Part shown: positions 1-8,687 of the stretch, piece after piece
How positions within the stretch are numbered: the stretch's first letter is position 1
Layout: each line of letters opens with the position of its first letter
Assembly: GCF_027019125.1 (NCBI RefSeq)
Contig: NZ_JALUXE010000034.1
Coordinates: 124,001-188,000 of the forward strand
Length of the DNA stretch: 64,000 nt
Reading direction: 5' to 3'
Source of the DNA: Roseovarius sp.
GTDB lineage: Bacteria > Pseudomonadota > Alphaproteobacteria > Rhodobacterales > Rhodobacteraceae
The notes under the pieces: generated by a model
Seen by the model: the letters and a program-made list of their open reading frames with translations, nothing else
Databases searched by the model: none
Told to the model about the DNA's origin: nothing
Translations under genes and position numbers: made by a program

Positions 1-418
1 GGCGGTCCATATCGAGGGCAAAATTCTCACCGATCAACGCTGGCAATTCCGTGGCGACATAATCCCACATCTGGAAATGCGGCGCCCAGGGAGATTGGGT
101 TGCATTCACATAGAACCCGGCCCCCTGCCCGAGATCATAGGCGTCATCATTGGCCACACCATCGCCGCGCGGGCTTGTATCCGGAAAAACGAGCGCGATG
201 CCCTGTTCCGCCGCCCAGCCCTGTGCGCCGGCCTTGGTCATCGCGTTCTCATGAGTGCAGGTCAGGCCCGAGAGATACCAAAGTACCGGCACCTGACCGT
301 CCTGCGCCTCGGCAGGCAGAAAGAGGCCGAATGTCATGTCGACGCCGCACACGTCCGAGGTGTGGGTGTAGACGCCCTGCGTGCCGCCGAAACAGGTGTT
401 TTCCGAAACCGTTTTCAT
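1..418 (-). CDS. fghA: S-formylglutathione hydrolase, 5' part only (cut by left window edge)
   Basis: This enzyme hydrolyses S-formylglutathione to formate and glutathione in the cytosol, the last step of glutathione-dependent formaldehyde oxidation. About 139 N-terminal residues are visible; the C-terminal part, including the expected GxSxG serine nucleophile, lies beyond the left edge. Seen directly: the esterase-D family stretches VPVLWYLSGLTCTHENAM and FPDTSPRGDG, both strongly typical of FghA/FrmB. Two adjacent ATG codons (421 and 418) are possible starts. An AGGAG box leaves 3 nt before the first and 6 nt before the second, so 418 is preferred. The next minus-strand gene upstream is the AEC permease, only about 30 bp away, so co-transcription is possible. 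Confidence 0.93.
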   Translation of the reverse strand, partial: MKTVSENTCFGGTQGVYTHTSDVCGVDMTFGLFLPAEAQDGQVPVLWYLSGLTCTHENAMTKAGAQGWAAEQGIALVFPDTSPRGDGVANDDAYDLGQGAGFYVNATQSPWAPHFQMWDYVATELPALIGENFALDMDR

Positions 419-448
419 CATGTTCTCCTCTAACGTCCGTAGGACTGT

Positions 449-1381
449 TCAGTAAAGTTGGTTCACCCAACCGATGACAAGCGACACCGTGATGATGGCA
501 GCGCCGGTGGAAATCAGAATCGAGGACGATACACGCTTGGGCGCGACGCCATAATGTTGCGCAAGCATGAACACATTGCCCGCCACCGGCAGGCTGGCCG
601 CCGCGATCATCACCGCCCCGGCATAGGGGTCGACCTCGAACAGGTAGAGAGCAGCAAAGGCCACGAAAATCGGGTGCAGCACCAGCTTGCAAAAGGATAG
701 CCAGCCCGCGATATACGGCCGCTCTGCCGATTTCGACGCAAGCGAAGCCCCGATGGCAAAGAGCGCGCCGGGCGTCGCCGCGCCGCCCAGAATACGCACG
801 AAATCGTTGATCGGGTCCGGAATGGGCAAGCGCAGCCCAGACCAAGTCAGGCCCAGAACGATCGAAACAATCATCGGATTCTTCAAAAGACCCATGCCGA
901 CCGTGCGCAGGATGCCAAGGCTGAGCCGCCCATCACGTGAGCCGGTGATCAGAATGACGACAAGCGAGCCAAACACGATAAGGTCGACCGCCAGCACGAT
1001 CATCACCCAGCCGATCGCCGCCTCGCCCATCAGCATGGCCAGCATCGGCACACCGAGAAACCCCACGTTGCCGATGACCGCGCATTGCGCCTCGATGGCG
1101 ACCTCCTGCACATTCACGCGGCGCAAGAGCGCCACCGCCGTAGCGATCCCATAGACAAAGGCCGTGGCCCAGAGGTAGGCCAGAATGAAATTCCAATCCA
1201 GCACCTCAGCCAGTGTCAGGTTGGCCGAAAACCGAAAGAGCATCGCCGAAAGCGCAAAGTAAAACACGAACTTGGTCAACCACGCTGTCGCCGCCTCGGG
1301 AAAGAACCCGCTGCGCCCGGCGCCATACCCTAGCCCGATGATCATGAAGAAAGGTAGGGTCTGAAGAAAGATACTCAGCAT
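449..1381 (-). CDS. AEC-family (auxin efflux carrier-like) permease
   Basis: A roughly 310-residue inner-membrane protein with about ten hydrophobic segments, matching the auxin efflux carrier/malonate permease family (AEC). It begins MLSIFLQTLPFFMIIGLGYG, and the two halves each carry the family's re-entrant region with conserved Asn/Pro (NVGFLGVPML near residue 110, LPVAGNVFMLAQ near residue 275). Family members move small organic anions or secondary metabolites; the substrate cannot be told from sequence. In-frame Met codons also exist at 1426 and 1465, but they would add a hydrophilic extension not usual for the family, and no clear ribosome-binding site decides between them. It lies about 30 bp upstream of fghA on the same strand. 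Confidence 0.85.
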   Translation of the reverse strand: MLSIFLQTLPFFMIIGLGYGAGRSGFFPEAATAWLTKFVFYFALSAMLFRFSANLTLAEVLDWNFILAYLWATAFVYGIATAVALLRRVNVQEVAIEAQCAVIGNVGFLGVPMLAMLMGEAAIGWVMIVLAVDLIVFGSLVVILITGSRDGRLSLGILRTVGMGLLKNPMIVSIVLGLTWSGLRLPIPDPINDFVRILGGAATPGALFAIGASLASKSAERPYIAGWLSFCKLVLHPIFVAFAALYLFEVDPYAGAVMIAAASLPVAGNVFMLAQHYGVAPKRVSSSILISTGAAIITVSLVIGWVNQLY

Positions 1382-1655
1382 GCGGGTTTGGTAGACAGGC
1401 AGAAGGGCAGGGTCAATCGCAACCATATGCCTACTAGACAAGATTACGTCGCGCGGCATGCTCATGAGCGGATGGGCTGCCTGCGCTCTATCTTTTTCAG
1501 CCCTTTCTGATATGCTCTCACGCGGGTGGTGGTGTGGCTGCTACCTGCGCGATCTGATCAAGGTTTTTACATAATTCTACTAAGATCAATCTCCGCCCTG
1601 ATTAGATTGCTGTGCGCATTTCGCGTTAGGCACGCGAAGATTTGGGGGGATAGCT

Positions 1656-2009
1656 ATGCCTTTACATAAAAAACTTATCGCCTTTTCAGCGGTGATTGTT
1701 CTTCTTGGCTGCACGCCGGAGGTCAGGACCTACAAGATCACCGTTCGCGGAAAACAGTATGATATGAAGGAGACGTATTATCCGTCATCCACATCCTCGG
1801 GGACGACAGACTATACTCTTTTCGCCGAAGACAGAGCATTCACATGCTCAGGGTCCGAAGCATACTGTGTGTGGGATTTGGAGCGGTATCTCGATCAACA
1901 GAGGTCCGGTGCCACCACAGACACACCCTCGTCGACAAATAGTCCGCCGAACGCAACCACGCCTGAGCCGCGCAGGTCTCCGCCTGCACCGTTTGAAAAT
2001 GGTGACTAG
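1656..2009 (+). CDS. small lipoprotein, function unknown
   Basis: A 117-residue protein with a lipoprotein signal: basic MPLHKK start, hydrophobic core, and a lipobox LLGC with the acylated Cys at residue 19. The mature part is polar. Residues about 85-115 form a Ser/Thr/Pro-rich tail (TPSSTNSPPNATTPEPRR) likely to be disordered. Two further Cys residues (CSGSEAYC) could form a disulfide. A GGGGGGA box ends six bases before the ATG. No family was recognised. It is transcribed alone and ends three bases before the stop of the convergent mbfA gene. The AT-rich stretch upstream (about 1540-1650) differs from the surrounding GC-rich DNA and probably holds its promoter. Confidence 0.75.
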   Translation: MPLHKKLIAFSAVIVLLGCTPEVRTYKITVRGKQYDMKETYYPSSTSSGTTDYTLFAEDRAFTCSGSEAYCVWDLERYLDQQRSGATTDTPSSTNSPPNATTPEPRRSPPAPFENGD

Positions 2010-2012
2010 CGC

Positions 2013-2990
2013 CTAGCCGCTTCCGATCAGAACACCGGCTGCAAAAACCAGGGCACCGCCGAGAACCACTTGGAACGCCGCTCGAAAGAACGGCGTTTCC
2101 ATGTATTTGTTCTGAATCCAGGCGATCGCCCAGAGTTCGACAAACACAATGACAAAGGCAATGATCGTCGCCGTCCAGAAATCCGGGATGAGATAGGGCA
2201 GCGCATGGCCAAGCCCACCGACCGTGGTCATGATGCCCGAGGCAAAACCGCGCTTCATCGGGCTGCCGCGCCCCGAGAGTTCGCCATCATCGCTGGCGGC
2301 CTCGGTGAAGCCCATGGAAATGCCCGCGCCGACACTGGCCGCTAGGCCGACGAGGAAGGTCGTCCATGTGTCCTGCGTGGCAAAGGCCGTAGCAAAGATC
2401 GGCGCGAGCGTGGACACGGAGCCGTCCATCAACCCGGCAAGCCCCGGCTGAACCCATGTCAGCACGAACTGCCGTTTCGCGGTGCGGTCTTCGGCATCGC
2501 GCGCGTCTGCATCGAGATGCTTGGCCTCCAGCTCTCCGGCGCGGGATTGGTGCCCGGCCTCCGCCGCCGCGAGATCCCCAAGCAACTTGCGCGTCGCGGC
2601 ATCCGCAGTGCGCTGCGCGGCCTTGAGGTAAAAGGCACCGGCATCACGCTCCATCGCCTCGGCTTCGTCACGAATACGCTCGATCCCGAGATTCTCGACC
2701 AGCCAGATCGGGCGCCGGGCATAGAAACCGGCGACGTGCTCGCGCCGGATCAGCGGGATCACTTCGCCAAAGCGGCTGCGATGCAACTCGATCAGGCGCT
2801 TGCGGTGGCCGTCTTCTTCGGCCGCCATGCCATCGAATATCGCGGCCGTGTCCGGGAAATCCTGGCGCAACATTTCTGCATAGGAGCGGTAGATGCGCGC
2901 GTCATCTTCTTCCGAGGAAATCGCGAGGGCCAGAATTTCCTGTTCGCTCAAATCACGAAAACGGCGGCGGGATGTCATGCCGGGAATCAT
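2013..2990 (-). CDS. mbfA: membrane-bound ferritin-like iron exporter MbfA
   Basis: A 325-residue fusion of a cytosolic ferritin-like di-iron domain (residues about 15-165) and a C-terminal VIT1/CCC1-type membrane domain (about 175-325). The ferritin half shows paired Glu/ExxH ligand patterns (SSEEDDARIY, AAEEDGHRKR, EAMERDAGAF, AAEAGHQSR). The membrane half has VQPGLAGLMDGSVSTLAP, the VIT family's first transmembrane signature. MbfA of rhizobia and Agrobacterium exports iron and protects against peroxide stress; that role is carried over from the family. GAGGT, five bases before the ATG at 2990, fixes the start. A palindromic ICE-like element lies just upstream, consistent with Irr control. 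Confidence 0.93.
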   Translation of the reverse strand: MIPGMTSRRRFRDLSEQEILALAISSEEDDARIYRSYAEMLRQDFPDTAAIFDGMAAEEDGHRKRLIELHRSRFGEVIPLIRREHVAGFYARRPIWLVENLGIERIRDEAEAMERDAGAFYLKAAQRTADAATRKLLGDLAAAEAGHQSRAGELEAKHLDADARDAEDRTAKRQFVLTWVQPGLAGLMDGSVSTLAPIFATAFATQDTWTTFLVGLAASVGAGISMGFTEAASDDGELSGRGSPMKRGFASGIMTTVGGLGHALPYLIPDFWTATIIAFVIVFVELWAIAWIQNKYMETPFFRAAFQVVLGGALVFAAGVLIGSG

Positions 2991-3001
2991 CGGATACCTC
3001 G

Positions 3002-3019
3002 ATTAGAATTGTTCTAAAT
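3002..3019 (-). promoter_or_regulatory. ICE-like Irr box upstream of mbfA
   Basis: The near-perfect palindrome TTAGAA-TTG-TTCTAA, flanked by A/T, starts 12 bp before the mbfA ATG. It matches the iron control element pattern (TTTAGAA-N3-TTCTAAA) bound by Irr in alphaproteobacteria. Inference: Irr represses mbfA when iron is low. The position, overlapping the likely promoter/leader, suits repression. Confidence 0.75.
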
Positions 3020-3073
3020 CACTGTAGCGCGCCGTTTCAGCAAAGGCAAAGGGGCGTGATGCCGCGCAAAAAG

Positions 3074-3147
3074 TGAACCGATCTGTTTAGTTTTGTCTTG
3101 ATTTCTGAACTGATCTGTTTAGATATGAAAGTGAACAGATTAGTTCA
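3074..3147 (+). promoter_or_regulatory. three 16-bp operator-like repeats, probable TetR sites
   Basis: Three related units lie at 3074-3089 (TGAACCGATCTGTTTA), 3106-3121 (TGAACTGATCTGTTTA) and 3132-3147 (TGAACAGATTAGTTCA). The third is nearly an exact palindrome. A plausible promoter, TTGATT at 3098 with an AT-rich minus-10 near 3120, overlaps the second unit. The array sits just before a small exported-peptide gene and a TetR regulator gene, so it is most likely the operator of that TetR protein (inference). Confidence 0.6.
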
Positions 3148-3162
3148 GTTATGGAGTTCGAC

Positions 3163-3321
3163 ATGAAACACGCCCTGACCGTTCTCACCCTCTCGCTCAG
3201 CCTGATGGCGGTTCCTGCCCTGGCCTTCAGCTTTGATACCAGCAGCCTGACACCAACGCTGACCTATCCCGAACCTGCGCCCGCGCCCGTGACGCAGGGC
3301 AATTCCGGTATCAACCGATAA
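3163..3321 (+). CDS. small exported peptide, 52 residues
   Basis: The reading frame encodes MKHALTVLTLSLSLMAVPALA followed by about 31 mature residues rich in Pro, Ala, Ser and Thr. The first 21 residues form a textbook Sec signal peptide with a likely cut after ALA. GGAG lies six bases before the ATG at 3163; an in-frame ATG at 3151 would add MEFD and is less well placed. The mature peptide (FSFDTSSLTPTLTYP... ending NSGINR) has no Cys and matches no family I know. It is preceded by three operator-like repeats and followed after about 100 bp by a TetR gene, so it may be the first gene of a TetR-controlled unit. Confidence 0.6.
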   Translation: MKHALTVLTLSLSLMAVPALAFSFDTSSLTPTLTYPEPAPAPVTQGNSGINR

Positions 3322-3418
3322 GTTACTTCAGGAACACCGCTCCGTGACCGCGCGCAGACGGGCTTGCGGTTACGGGGTTGGGCCGACTACACTGTCCCGA
3401 CCTGTGGGGAGGGGTAGG

Positions 3419-4036
3419 ATGTCGGCACCCGCCGTTGAAATCAAGAAAGGTCGCAAGTTCGACCAAGTGCTCGAAGGGGCGCGGCGGGTGTTCATGCGCG
3501 ACGGATTTGAAGGTGCCAGCGTCGATGAAATCGCGCGAGAGGCGCAGGTATCCAAGGCGACGCTCTACAGCTATTTCCCGGACAAACGGCTGCTCTTTTC
3601 CGAAGTGGCACGGGTCGAATGCAATCGACAAGCCGAAGAGGCGCTGGAAGTGATCGGCAAGGGGGCGAGCATCGAGCATGTGTTGCACGAGGCGGCCACG
3701 CGGATCGTAAGGTTCTTTCTGTCGGATTTCGGCCAGCAGGTGTTTCGCATCTGCGTGTCGGAGTCGCATCGCTTTCCCGAATTGGGCCAACGCTTCTATG
3801 CCTCTGGTCCGGATCTCGTGCGCGAACGGCTGAGCAAGGTTCTGCGCCCCTATGTCGAAGCCGGGGTGCTGAATATCGACGACATGGATCTCGCCGCCAT
3901 TCAGTTCGGTGAACTGTGCAAGGGCGATCTCTTTATCCGCAGCCTATGTGGCATGTGCATAGAGGTATCGGAGGCGGATATCGAGCGTGTGGTCAATGGC
4001 GCGGTCGAAATGTTTCTGGCCCGCTATCGCGCCTGA
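3419..4036 (+). CDS. TetR/AcrR-family transcriptional regulator
   Basis: A 205-residue repressor-type protein. Residues about 15-60 form the TetR DNA-binding domain ([19 protein letters not shown], followed by [17 protein letters not shown], the classical recognition helix and Phe-Pro-x-Lys signature). The C-terminal three-quarters is an AefR-like ligand-binding and dimerisation domain. GGGGAGGGGT just before the ATG at 3419 supports this start over an upstream in-frame codon. The likely target is the three-repeat array at 3074-3147. The ligand is unknown. The end overlaps the end of the convergent GMC oxidoreductase gene by 13 bp. Confidence 0.9.
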   Translation: MSAPAVEIKKGRKFDQVLEGARRVFMRDGFEGASVDEIAREAQVSKATLYSYFPDKRLLFSEVARVECNRQAEEALEVIGKGASIEHVLHEAATRIVRFFLSDFGQQVFRICVSESHRFPELGQRFYASGPDLVRERLSKVLRPYVEAGVLNIDDMDLAAIQFGELCKGDLFIRSLCGMCIEVSEADIERVVNGAVEMFLARYRA

Positions 4037-5646
4037 TTGGGGGCCGCGCGTCCCAGCATGTCCGCCGCGATCTTTTCAGCCATCATGATCGTGGGCGCGT
4101 TGGTATTACCGCCGACGAGGCGCGGCATGATCGACGCATCAACCACGCGCAGCCCCTCAACCCCGTGAACACGCGCGGCGGGATCGACCACAGCCATATC
4201 CCCGCGCCCCATCGCGCAGGTTCCGACAGGGTGATAGATCGTATCGGCACGGGCGCGAATATCGGCCTCGAGTGCCGCATCTGACCAATCATGCGGGTGC
4301 AGACGCTCCTTGCGCCAGGGTGTGAGCGCAGGCGCGCGCAAGATCCTGTCCATCTGCCGCGCCCCATGCATCATCAGCGCCAGATCGCGCGGATCGCTCA
4401 GGAACGCCGGATCAATCAGCGGCGCATCCGTGGCACGGGCAGAGCGTAGCGTCACCCGCCCCCGGCTATGAGGCCGCAACACGCAGACATGACAGGAATA
4501 GCCGGGGCGAAAATGCAGGGTTCGCATGTGATCCTCGACAATTCCGATGACGAAATGCAGTTGCAGGTCCGGGCGCTCCACATCCGGACCAGAGCGCAAA
4601 AGCGCCCCGGCCTCGGCATAGGGCGTTGCGAAAGATCCCTGCCCGGTCTTGCGCCATTCCAAGGCCGCCCTGCCCAGATGCCAGAGGCCCTTGGGATCCA
4701 GGCTGATGACATCATCGCGCTTCGAGGTTTCCGCGAGGATGTAGTCCAGATGATCCTGCAGGTTTTCACCCACACCCGGCAGGTCATGCAGAGGCGCGAT
4801 ACCCTGCGCCTGCAACACCTCGGCTGGGCCGATCCCTGACAGCATGAGAAGCTGCGGCGAACCGAAGGCCCCACCGCTCAGGATCACTTCGCGTCGCGCG
4901 CGTATCTCTTGCTCGCGCCCCTTGTGGCGGTAGCGGAGGCCCGTGGCGCGTTTGCCGTCAAAGATCACGCGCTCGGCCATGGCTCGGCTGATCACCGTCA
5001 GATTGGACCGCCTCATTGCCGGAAAGAGATAGGCAGCCGCGGCCGAGCAGCGTTCGCCGCGGCGCGGACCGTCAAAGAACTGCGTAACCTGATAATGCCC
5101 CGCACCCTCTTGGGTCGTGCCGTTGAAATCGGGGTTCCGGGGGATTTGCAGGCTCTCGCAGGCAGCGATGAAGGCCTCGGAAATAGCACGCGGCGCGCTC
5201 TGGTCCGTGACCTGAAGTGGCCCAGACTGGCCATGCAGTGCACCGCCATGCTGCGCATTCCGTTCCGCGGCACGAAACCACGGCAGAACGCTCTGCCAAT
5301 CCCAACCATCACAGCCAAGTTCGGCCCACTCATCATAATCGGAGGGGTGGCCGCGCACGTAGAGCATGGCGTTGATCGCGCTCGAGCCGCCCAACGCCCG
5401 ACCGCGCGGCTGAAATCCCCGCCGCCCGTTCAGCTGCGGCTGGGGCACGGTTGTCAGCGCCCAATTGTTGATCTTGGGGCGGCCTGACACCATCGCCGCA
5501 ACGAGGCCCGGCGCGCGGACAAAGATGTCTTTCCCGGAACCGCCTGCCTCGATCAGGCAGACAGTGATGCTAGGGTCCTCGCTCAACCGCGCCGCAAGGA
5601 CGCAGCCCGCCGATCCCCCACCCGCGATGATGTAGTCATAGACCAT
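4024..5646 (-). CDS. GMC-family FAD-dependent alcohol/choline dehydrogenase-like oxidoreductase
   Basis: A 540-residue flavoprotein of the glucose-methanol-choline family. The N-terminal dinucleotide motif [16 protein letters not shown] binds [27 protein letters not shown] is the first GMC signature, [18 protein letters not shown] the second. The C-terminus has the active-site region [10 protein letters not shown] and [25 protein letters not shown]. Such enzymes oxidise primary alcohols or choline to aldehydes and pass electrons to the quinone pool or oxygen. The length is normal. GGGAGG lies six bases before the ATG. It is last in the ten-gene minus-strand string that starts with eutB, 82 bp after the potC-like permease, so the imported substrate may be an alcohol or amine. 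That is inference. Confidence 0.9.
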   Translation of the reverse strand: MVYDYIIAGGGSAGCVLAARLSEDPSITVCLIEAGGSGKDIFVRAPGLVAAMVSGRPKINNWALTTVPQPQLNGRRGFQPRGRALGGSSAINAMLYVRGHPSDYDEWAELGCDGWDWQSVLPWFRAAERNAQHGGALHGQSGPLQVTDQSAPRAISEAFIAACESLQIPRNPDFNGTTQEGAGHYQVTQFFDGPRRGERCSAAAAYLFPAMRRSNLTVISRAMAERVIFDGKRATGLRYRHKGREQEIRARREVILSGGAFGSPQLLMLSGIGPAEVLQAQGIAPLHDLPGVGENLQDHLDYILAETSKRDDVISLDPKGLWHLGRAALEWRKTGQGSFATPYAEAGALLRSGPDVERPDLQLHFVIGIVEDHMRTLHFRPGYSCHVCVLRPHSRGRVTLRSARATDAPLIDPAFLSDPRDLALMMHGARQMDRILRAPALTPWRKERLHPHDWSDAALEADIRARADTIYHPVGTCAMGRGDMAVVDPAARVHGVEGLRVVDASIMPRLVGGNTNAPTIMMAEKIAADMLGRAAPNQAR

Positions 5647-5728
5647 TGCGCGCCTCCCTCTGCCCGGCCACGCTATGCTGGAGACCGCCCCAGACCAAAG
5701 CGCGACGTCGCGTCAGAGATGCGAAGGA

Positions 5729-6919
5729 TCAGCTTGGGCTCATGCCGCGCAACCGTTCGGACCGGCGGCGCAGGTACTCCATGGTCGTCAGCAGCGCAAT
5801 CGAGATCACCACAAGGATCGTCGCCACCGCCAGAATGGTCGGGCTGATCTGTTCACGCAGGCCGGTGAACATCTCCCACGGCAGGGTTTGCTGATTGGCC
5901 GAACCGACAAAGAGCACGACAACCACCTCATCGAAAGAGGTGATGAAGGCGAAGAGGCCGCCCGAAATCACGCCCGGCAGGATGAGCGGCATCTGAACCC
6001 GGAAGAAGGTCGTCACAGGGTCTGCACCCATGTTTGCCGCCGCCCGCGTCAGCGAGCGGTCAAATCCGACCAGCGTGGCGGTCACGGTGATGATGACAAA
6101 CGGAATACCCAATGCCGCATGCGCCAGAACGACCCCAATGTAAGTGCCTTGCAGCCCGATCCGGCTATAGAAGAAATACATCCCCGCCGCCGAGATGATG
6201 AGGGGCACGATCATCGGTGAGATCAGGATCGCCATGATCGCCCGGCGGAACGGCACATGTTCGGAGCTCAGACCAATCGCGGCCAGCGTACCAAAGCTCA
6301 CCGAAAGAACGGTGGCTGCCGGCGCGATCAGCAGCGAATTGCGCAGCGCCTGTTGCCATTCGTTCGAGGTGAAGAAATCCTGATAGTGCTTGAGGCTATA
6401 CCCGGCGGGATCGAACCGCAGCATCTCCGGTGTGAAGGTAAAGAAGTTCTGCGCGTTGAAGCTGAGCGGCATCACCACAAGGATGGGCGTGATCAGAAAG
6501 ATGAAGATCGCCCCACAGATCACCCGGAACGCATAGTGCCAGAGCACCTGACCGCTGGTCAGATACGGCGCAAGATTGGCGCGATAGCGCCCTTCGCCAA
6601 TCCAGAAGATGAACCATGAGAAGAAGAGACCAAAGAGCAGCCCGAGCACAAACCCCGGCACGCCTGCCAAGAGCACGCCCGCAACGATAAAGAGCGCGAC
6701 AAGGCCCCAGCGCGTGATCTTTTCCTGAGCCAATCCAAGGACCACCAGAGCAACATAGGCCAGCACCATGAGCGCCACGGCCCCGATCGCAACGCCCATC
6801 AGACCAGAGCCATGCGCCGTACCGACAAAGAGGCCGACAAAGCCCCCGGCCGCGCCGATCACTGGCAACGAAAAGGAGAGCGGCTTGGTTTCAACCGGTG
6901 TCAGTGTGAATCCGTTCAT
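5729..6919 (-). CDS. ABC importer permease, PotC-like, with extra N-terminal membrane segments
   Basis: A 396-residue inner-membrane permease. The C-terminal 260 residues are a normal PotC-type (binding-protein-dependent transport, MetI fold) domain, with the cytoplasmic coupling motif near LTRAAANMGADPVTTFFRVQMPLILPG (EAA loop). The first about 130 residues are unusual: they hold roughly four additional hydrophobic helices rich in Gly/Ala/Val, not found in E. coli PotC (264 residues). The start is five bases after the stop of the potB-like gene, so the two are translated together. The partners are the potB-, potD- and potA-like genes upstream in the same string. Substrate class: polyamine-like or other small cation, by family only. 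Confidence 0.88.
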   Translation of the reverse strand: MNGFTLTPVETKPLSFSLPVIGAAGGFVGLFVGTAHGSGLMGVAIGAVALMVLAYVALVVLGLAQEKITRWGLVALFIVAGVLLAGVPGFVLGLLFGLFFSWFIFWIGEGRYRANLAPYLTSGQVLWHYAFRVICGAIFIFLITPILVVMPLSFNAQNFFTFTPEMLRFDPAGYSLKHYQDFFTSNEWQQALRNSLLIAPAATVLSVSFGTLAAIGLSSEHVPFRRAIMAILISPMIVPLIISAAGMYFFYSRIGLQGTYIGVVLAHAALGIPFVIITVTATLVGFDRSLTRAAANMGADPVTTFFRVQMPLILPGVISGGLFAFITSFDEVVVVLFVGSANQQTLPWEMFTGLREQISPTILAVATILVVISIALLTTMEYLRRRSERLRGMSPS

Positions 6920-6924
6920 GTCTC

Positions 6925-8589
6925 TTACCCCAGCTTCACGTTGTCGATGCCGACGATCTTGTCATAGGCCCAGTAGAGGATCAGAACCACCGCCAGCAGG
7001 ATCGTGCCCAACGCCGCCGCAAGACCCCAGTTGAGCGAGGACGAGATATGATATGCGATCCGGTTGGAAATGAAGGTGCCTGTGGTGCCGCCCACGATCT
7101 CGGGCGTGATGTAGTAACCGATGGCAAGGATGAACACGAGGATAGATCCCGCGCCGATTCCGGGAACCGACTGTGGAAAGTATACGCGCCAGAACGCCGT
7201 CCAATTGTTCGCCCCGAGCGACTTGGCGGCGCGCAGATAGCTGGGGGGAATGGTCTGCATCACCGAATACATCGGCAGGATCATGAAGGGCAGCAGGATA
7301 TGCGTCATCGCCACGATTGTGCCGAATTGGTTGTTGATCATCACCAGACGGCTCTCATCCGCGACAAGACCTAGCCATACCAGAACGTCATTGATGACCC
7401 CCTGTTGCTGCAACATCACTTTCCACGCGCTGGTACGCACCAGAAGCGAGGTCCAGAATGGCAGAAGGACGAGGATCATCAAAAGGTTCGCGGTGCGCGT
7501 CGGCAGATTGGCCAGAATCCACGCCACGGGATAGCCAAGGGCGACACAGGAAAAGGTGATCATCAGCGACATGAACATCGTACGCTGAAAGAGAATGCCG
7601 TAGATGCGTTCATCCTCGCTGCGCAGCGCGATACCTTGCGGCGTCTTTTCCATGTCCACGGCATTCAGGAAGTAGCCGGTGGTATAGGGCGGCGAATAGG
7701 TTTTGATGGTTTCCCAAAACGTCACATTCGCCCAGTCCTTGTTCGACTCGAAAAAGGCATCACGCATCGCGATCGGCGGCAACGTTGCCGCAGCCGCCGC
7801 CCGCAAGTTGTCAGCACCGGGTCCGGCATAACTGGCGACCGCCGTTTTCGTGGCCGGATCCTCGAGGTCGAGCGCCAGGGCGGCATAAACTGCCTCCCAC
7901 GGTTCTTCCTTGGTGACACTCTTGCCATCGACAAATTGGGTAAAGGCAGCAAAAGCCGCATAAGCACGCGCGGTGTTGGGCAGAATATCGGAAATTGCGG
8001 CACCGGGCAGGAATTCGGCATCACCGCTGAAGGTGGTTGCCTCCAGGGCCTCAAGCCGGGCGATCTGATTGGACATCAGACGTGCGTTCGGCTCTGCCCC
8101 GGCACCACCCGACATCATCTCGACCCAAGTGGAGGCCTCCTCAAAGGCGGGATCAATCTCTTCCAGCGCGTCTTGGAATACCTCTCCAATGTCGCCCATG
8201 TCACGCCCAGAGGTCCGGAAGAGCGAGGAAATACCGCTCTTCTCATAGTTCAGGCGGCTGCCCAGCTTGGTGTGTTCCTTGGCCTCGGCGGCCAAAAAGA
8301 GATCGAAGAACAGCGCTCGAAACACCTGTTCATCGGGAACCTCGGTCGCTTCCCAATCGCGCAATTCCTCGACGGTCATGGGCAGGGTGTTGCCAACGAT
8401 CTGGTTCTCGACGGAGCGGAACAGCATGTCGACGATGGGCGCGATGAAGGTCAGGAGGACAAAGATCAACAGAGGGGCGATCAGCGCCAGTGCCCGCATC
8501 TTCTGGGCCCGCAAGGCGCGGCGCAGGCTGCGTTTCAGCGGCGTGCCATCGGCGGCAAGCATCGGGCCGGTGTGGGTGCTATCGCTCAT
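6925..8589 (-). CDS. ABC importer permease, PotB-like, with a large extracytoplasmic insertion
   Basis: A 554-residue permease, nearly twice the usual size. After a first membrane helix (residues about 33-55) comes a soluble stretch of about 280 residues up to the second helix near residue 345 (MFMSLMITFSCVALGYPVAW). The rest is a standard PotB/MetI domain with the EAA loop LRAAKSLGANNWTAFWRVYFPQ. By topology the insertion should face the periplasm. It is predicted helical, with many Glu/Ala residues, and I recognise no domain in it. The gene follows the binding-protein gene after 98 bp that contain a strong stem-loop, and precedes the potC-like gene by 5 bp. Confidence 0.88.
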   Translation of the reverse strand: MSDSTHTGPMLAADGTPLKRSLRRALRAQKMRALALIAPLLIFVLLTFIAPIVDMLFRSVENQIVGNTLPMTVEELRDWEATEVPDEQVFRALFFDLFLAAEAKEHTKLGSRLNYEKSGISSLFRTSGRDMGDIGEVFQDALEEIDPAFEEASTWVEMMSGGAGAEPNARLMSNQIARLEALEATTFSGDAEFLPGAAISDILPNTARAYAAFAAFTQFVDGKSVTKEEPWEAVYAALALDLEDPATKTAVASYAGPGADNLRAAAAATLPPIAMRDAFFESNKDWANVTFWETIKTYSPPYTTGYFLNAVDMEKTPQGIALRSEDERIYGILFQRTMFMSLMITFSCVALGYPVAWILANLPTRTANLLMILVLLPFWTSLLVRTSAWKVMLQQQGVINDVLVWLGLVADESRLVMINNQFGTIVAMTHILLPFMILPMYSVMQTIPPSYLRAAKSLGANNWTAFWRVYFPQSVPGIGAGSILVFILAIGYYITPEIVGGTTGTFISNRIAYHISSSLNWGLAAALGTILLAVVLILYWAYDKIVGIDNVKLG

Positions 8590-8649
8590 GTCTTCCCCGT
8601 CGAAGTGATCTGTTTATTCAAGCCGGGTCTTGAGCCCGGTCAAAGGAGC

Positions 8650-8671
8650 GTGGGGCCGCAAGCGGCCCCAC
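8650..8671 (-). other. intra-operon stem-loop downstream of the binding-protein gene
   Basis: GTGGGGCCGC-AA-GCGGCCCCAC is a perfect 10-bp inverted repeat between the solute-binding-protein stop and the potB-like start. No U-run follows on the minus strand, so it is unlikely to be a full terminator. Such hairpins often protect the upstream mRNA and raise the level of the binding protein over the permeases (inference). A weaker hairpin, CCGGG/CCCGG, lies at 8623-8639. Confidence 0.6.
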
Positions 8672-8687
8672 CAGAGATCGTGCCAGT

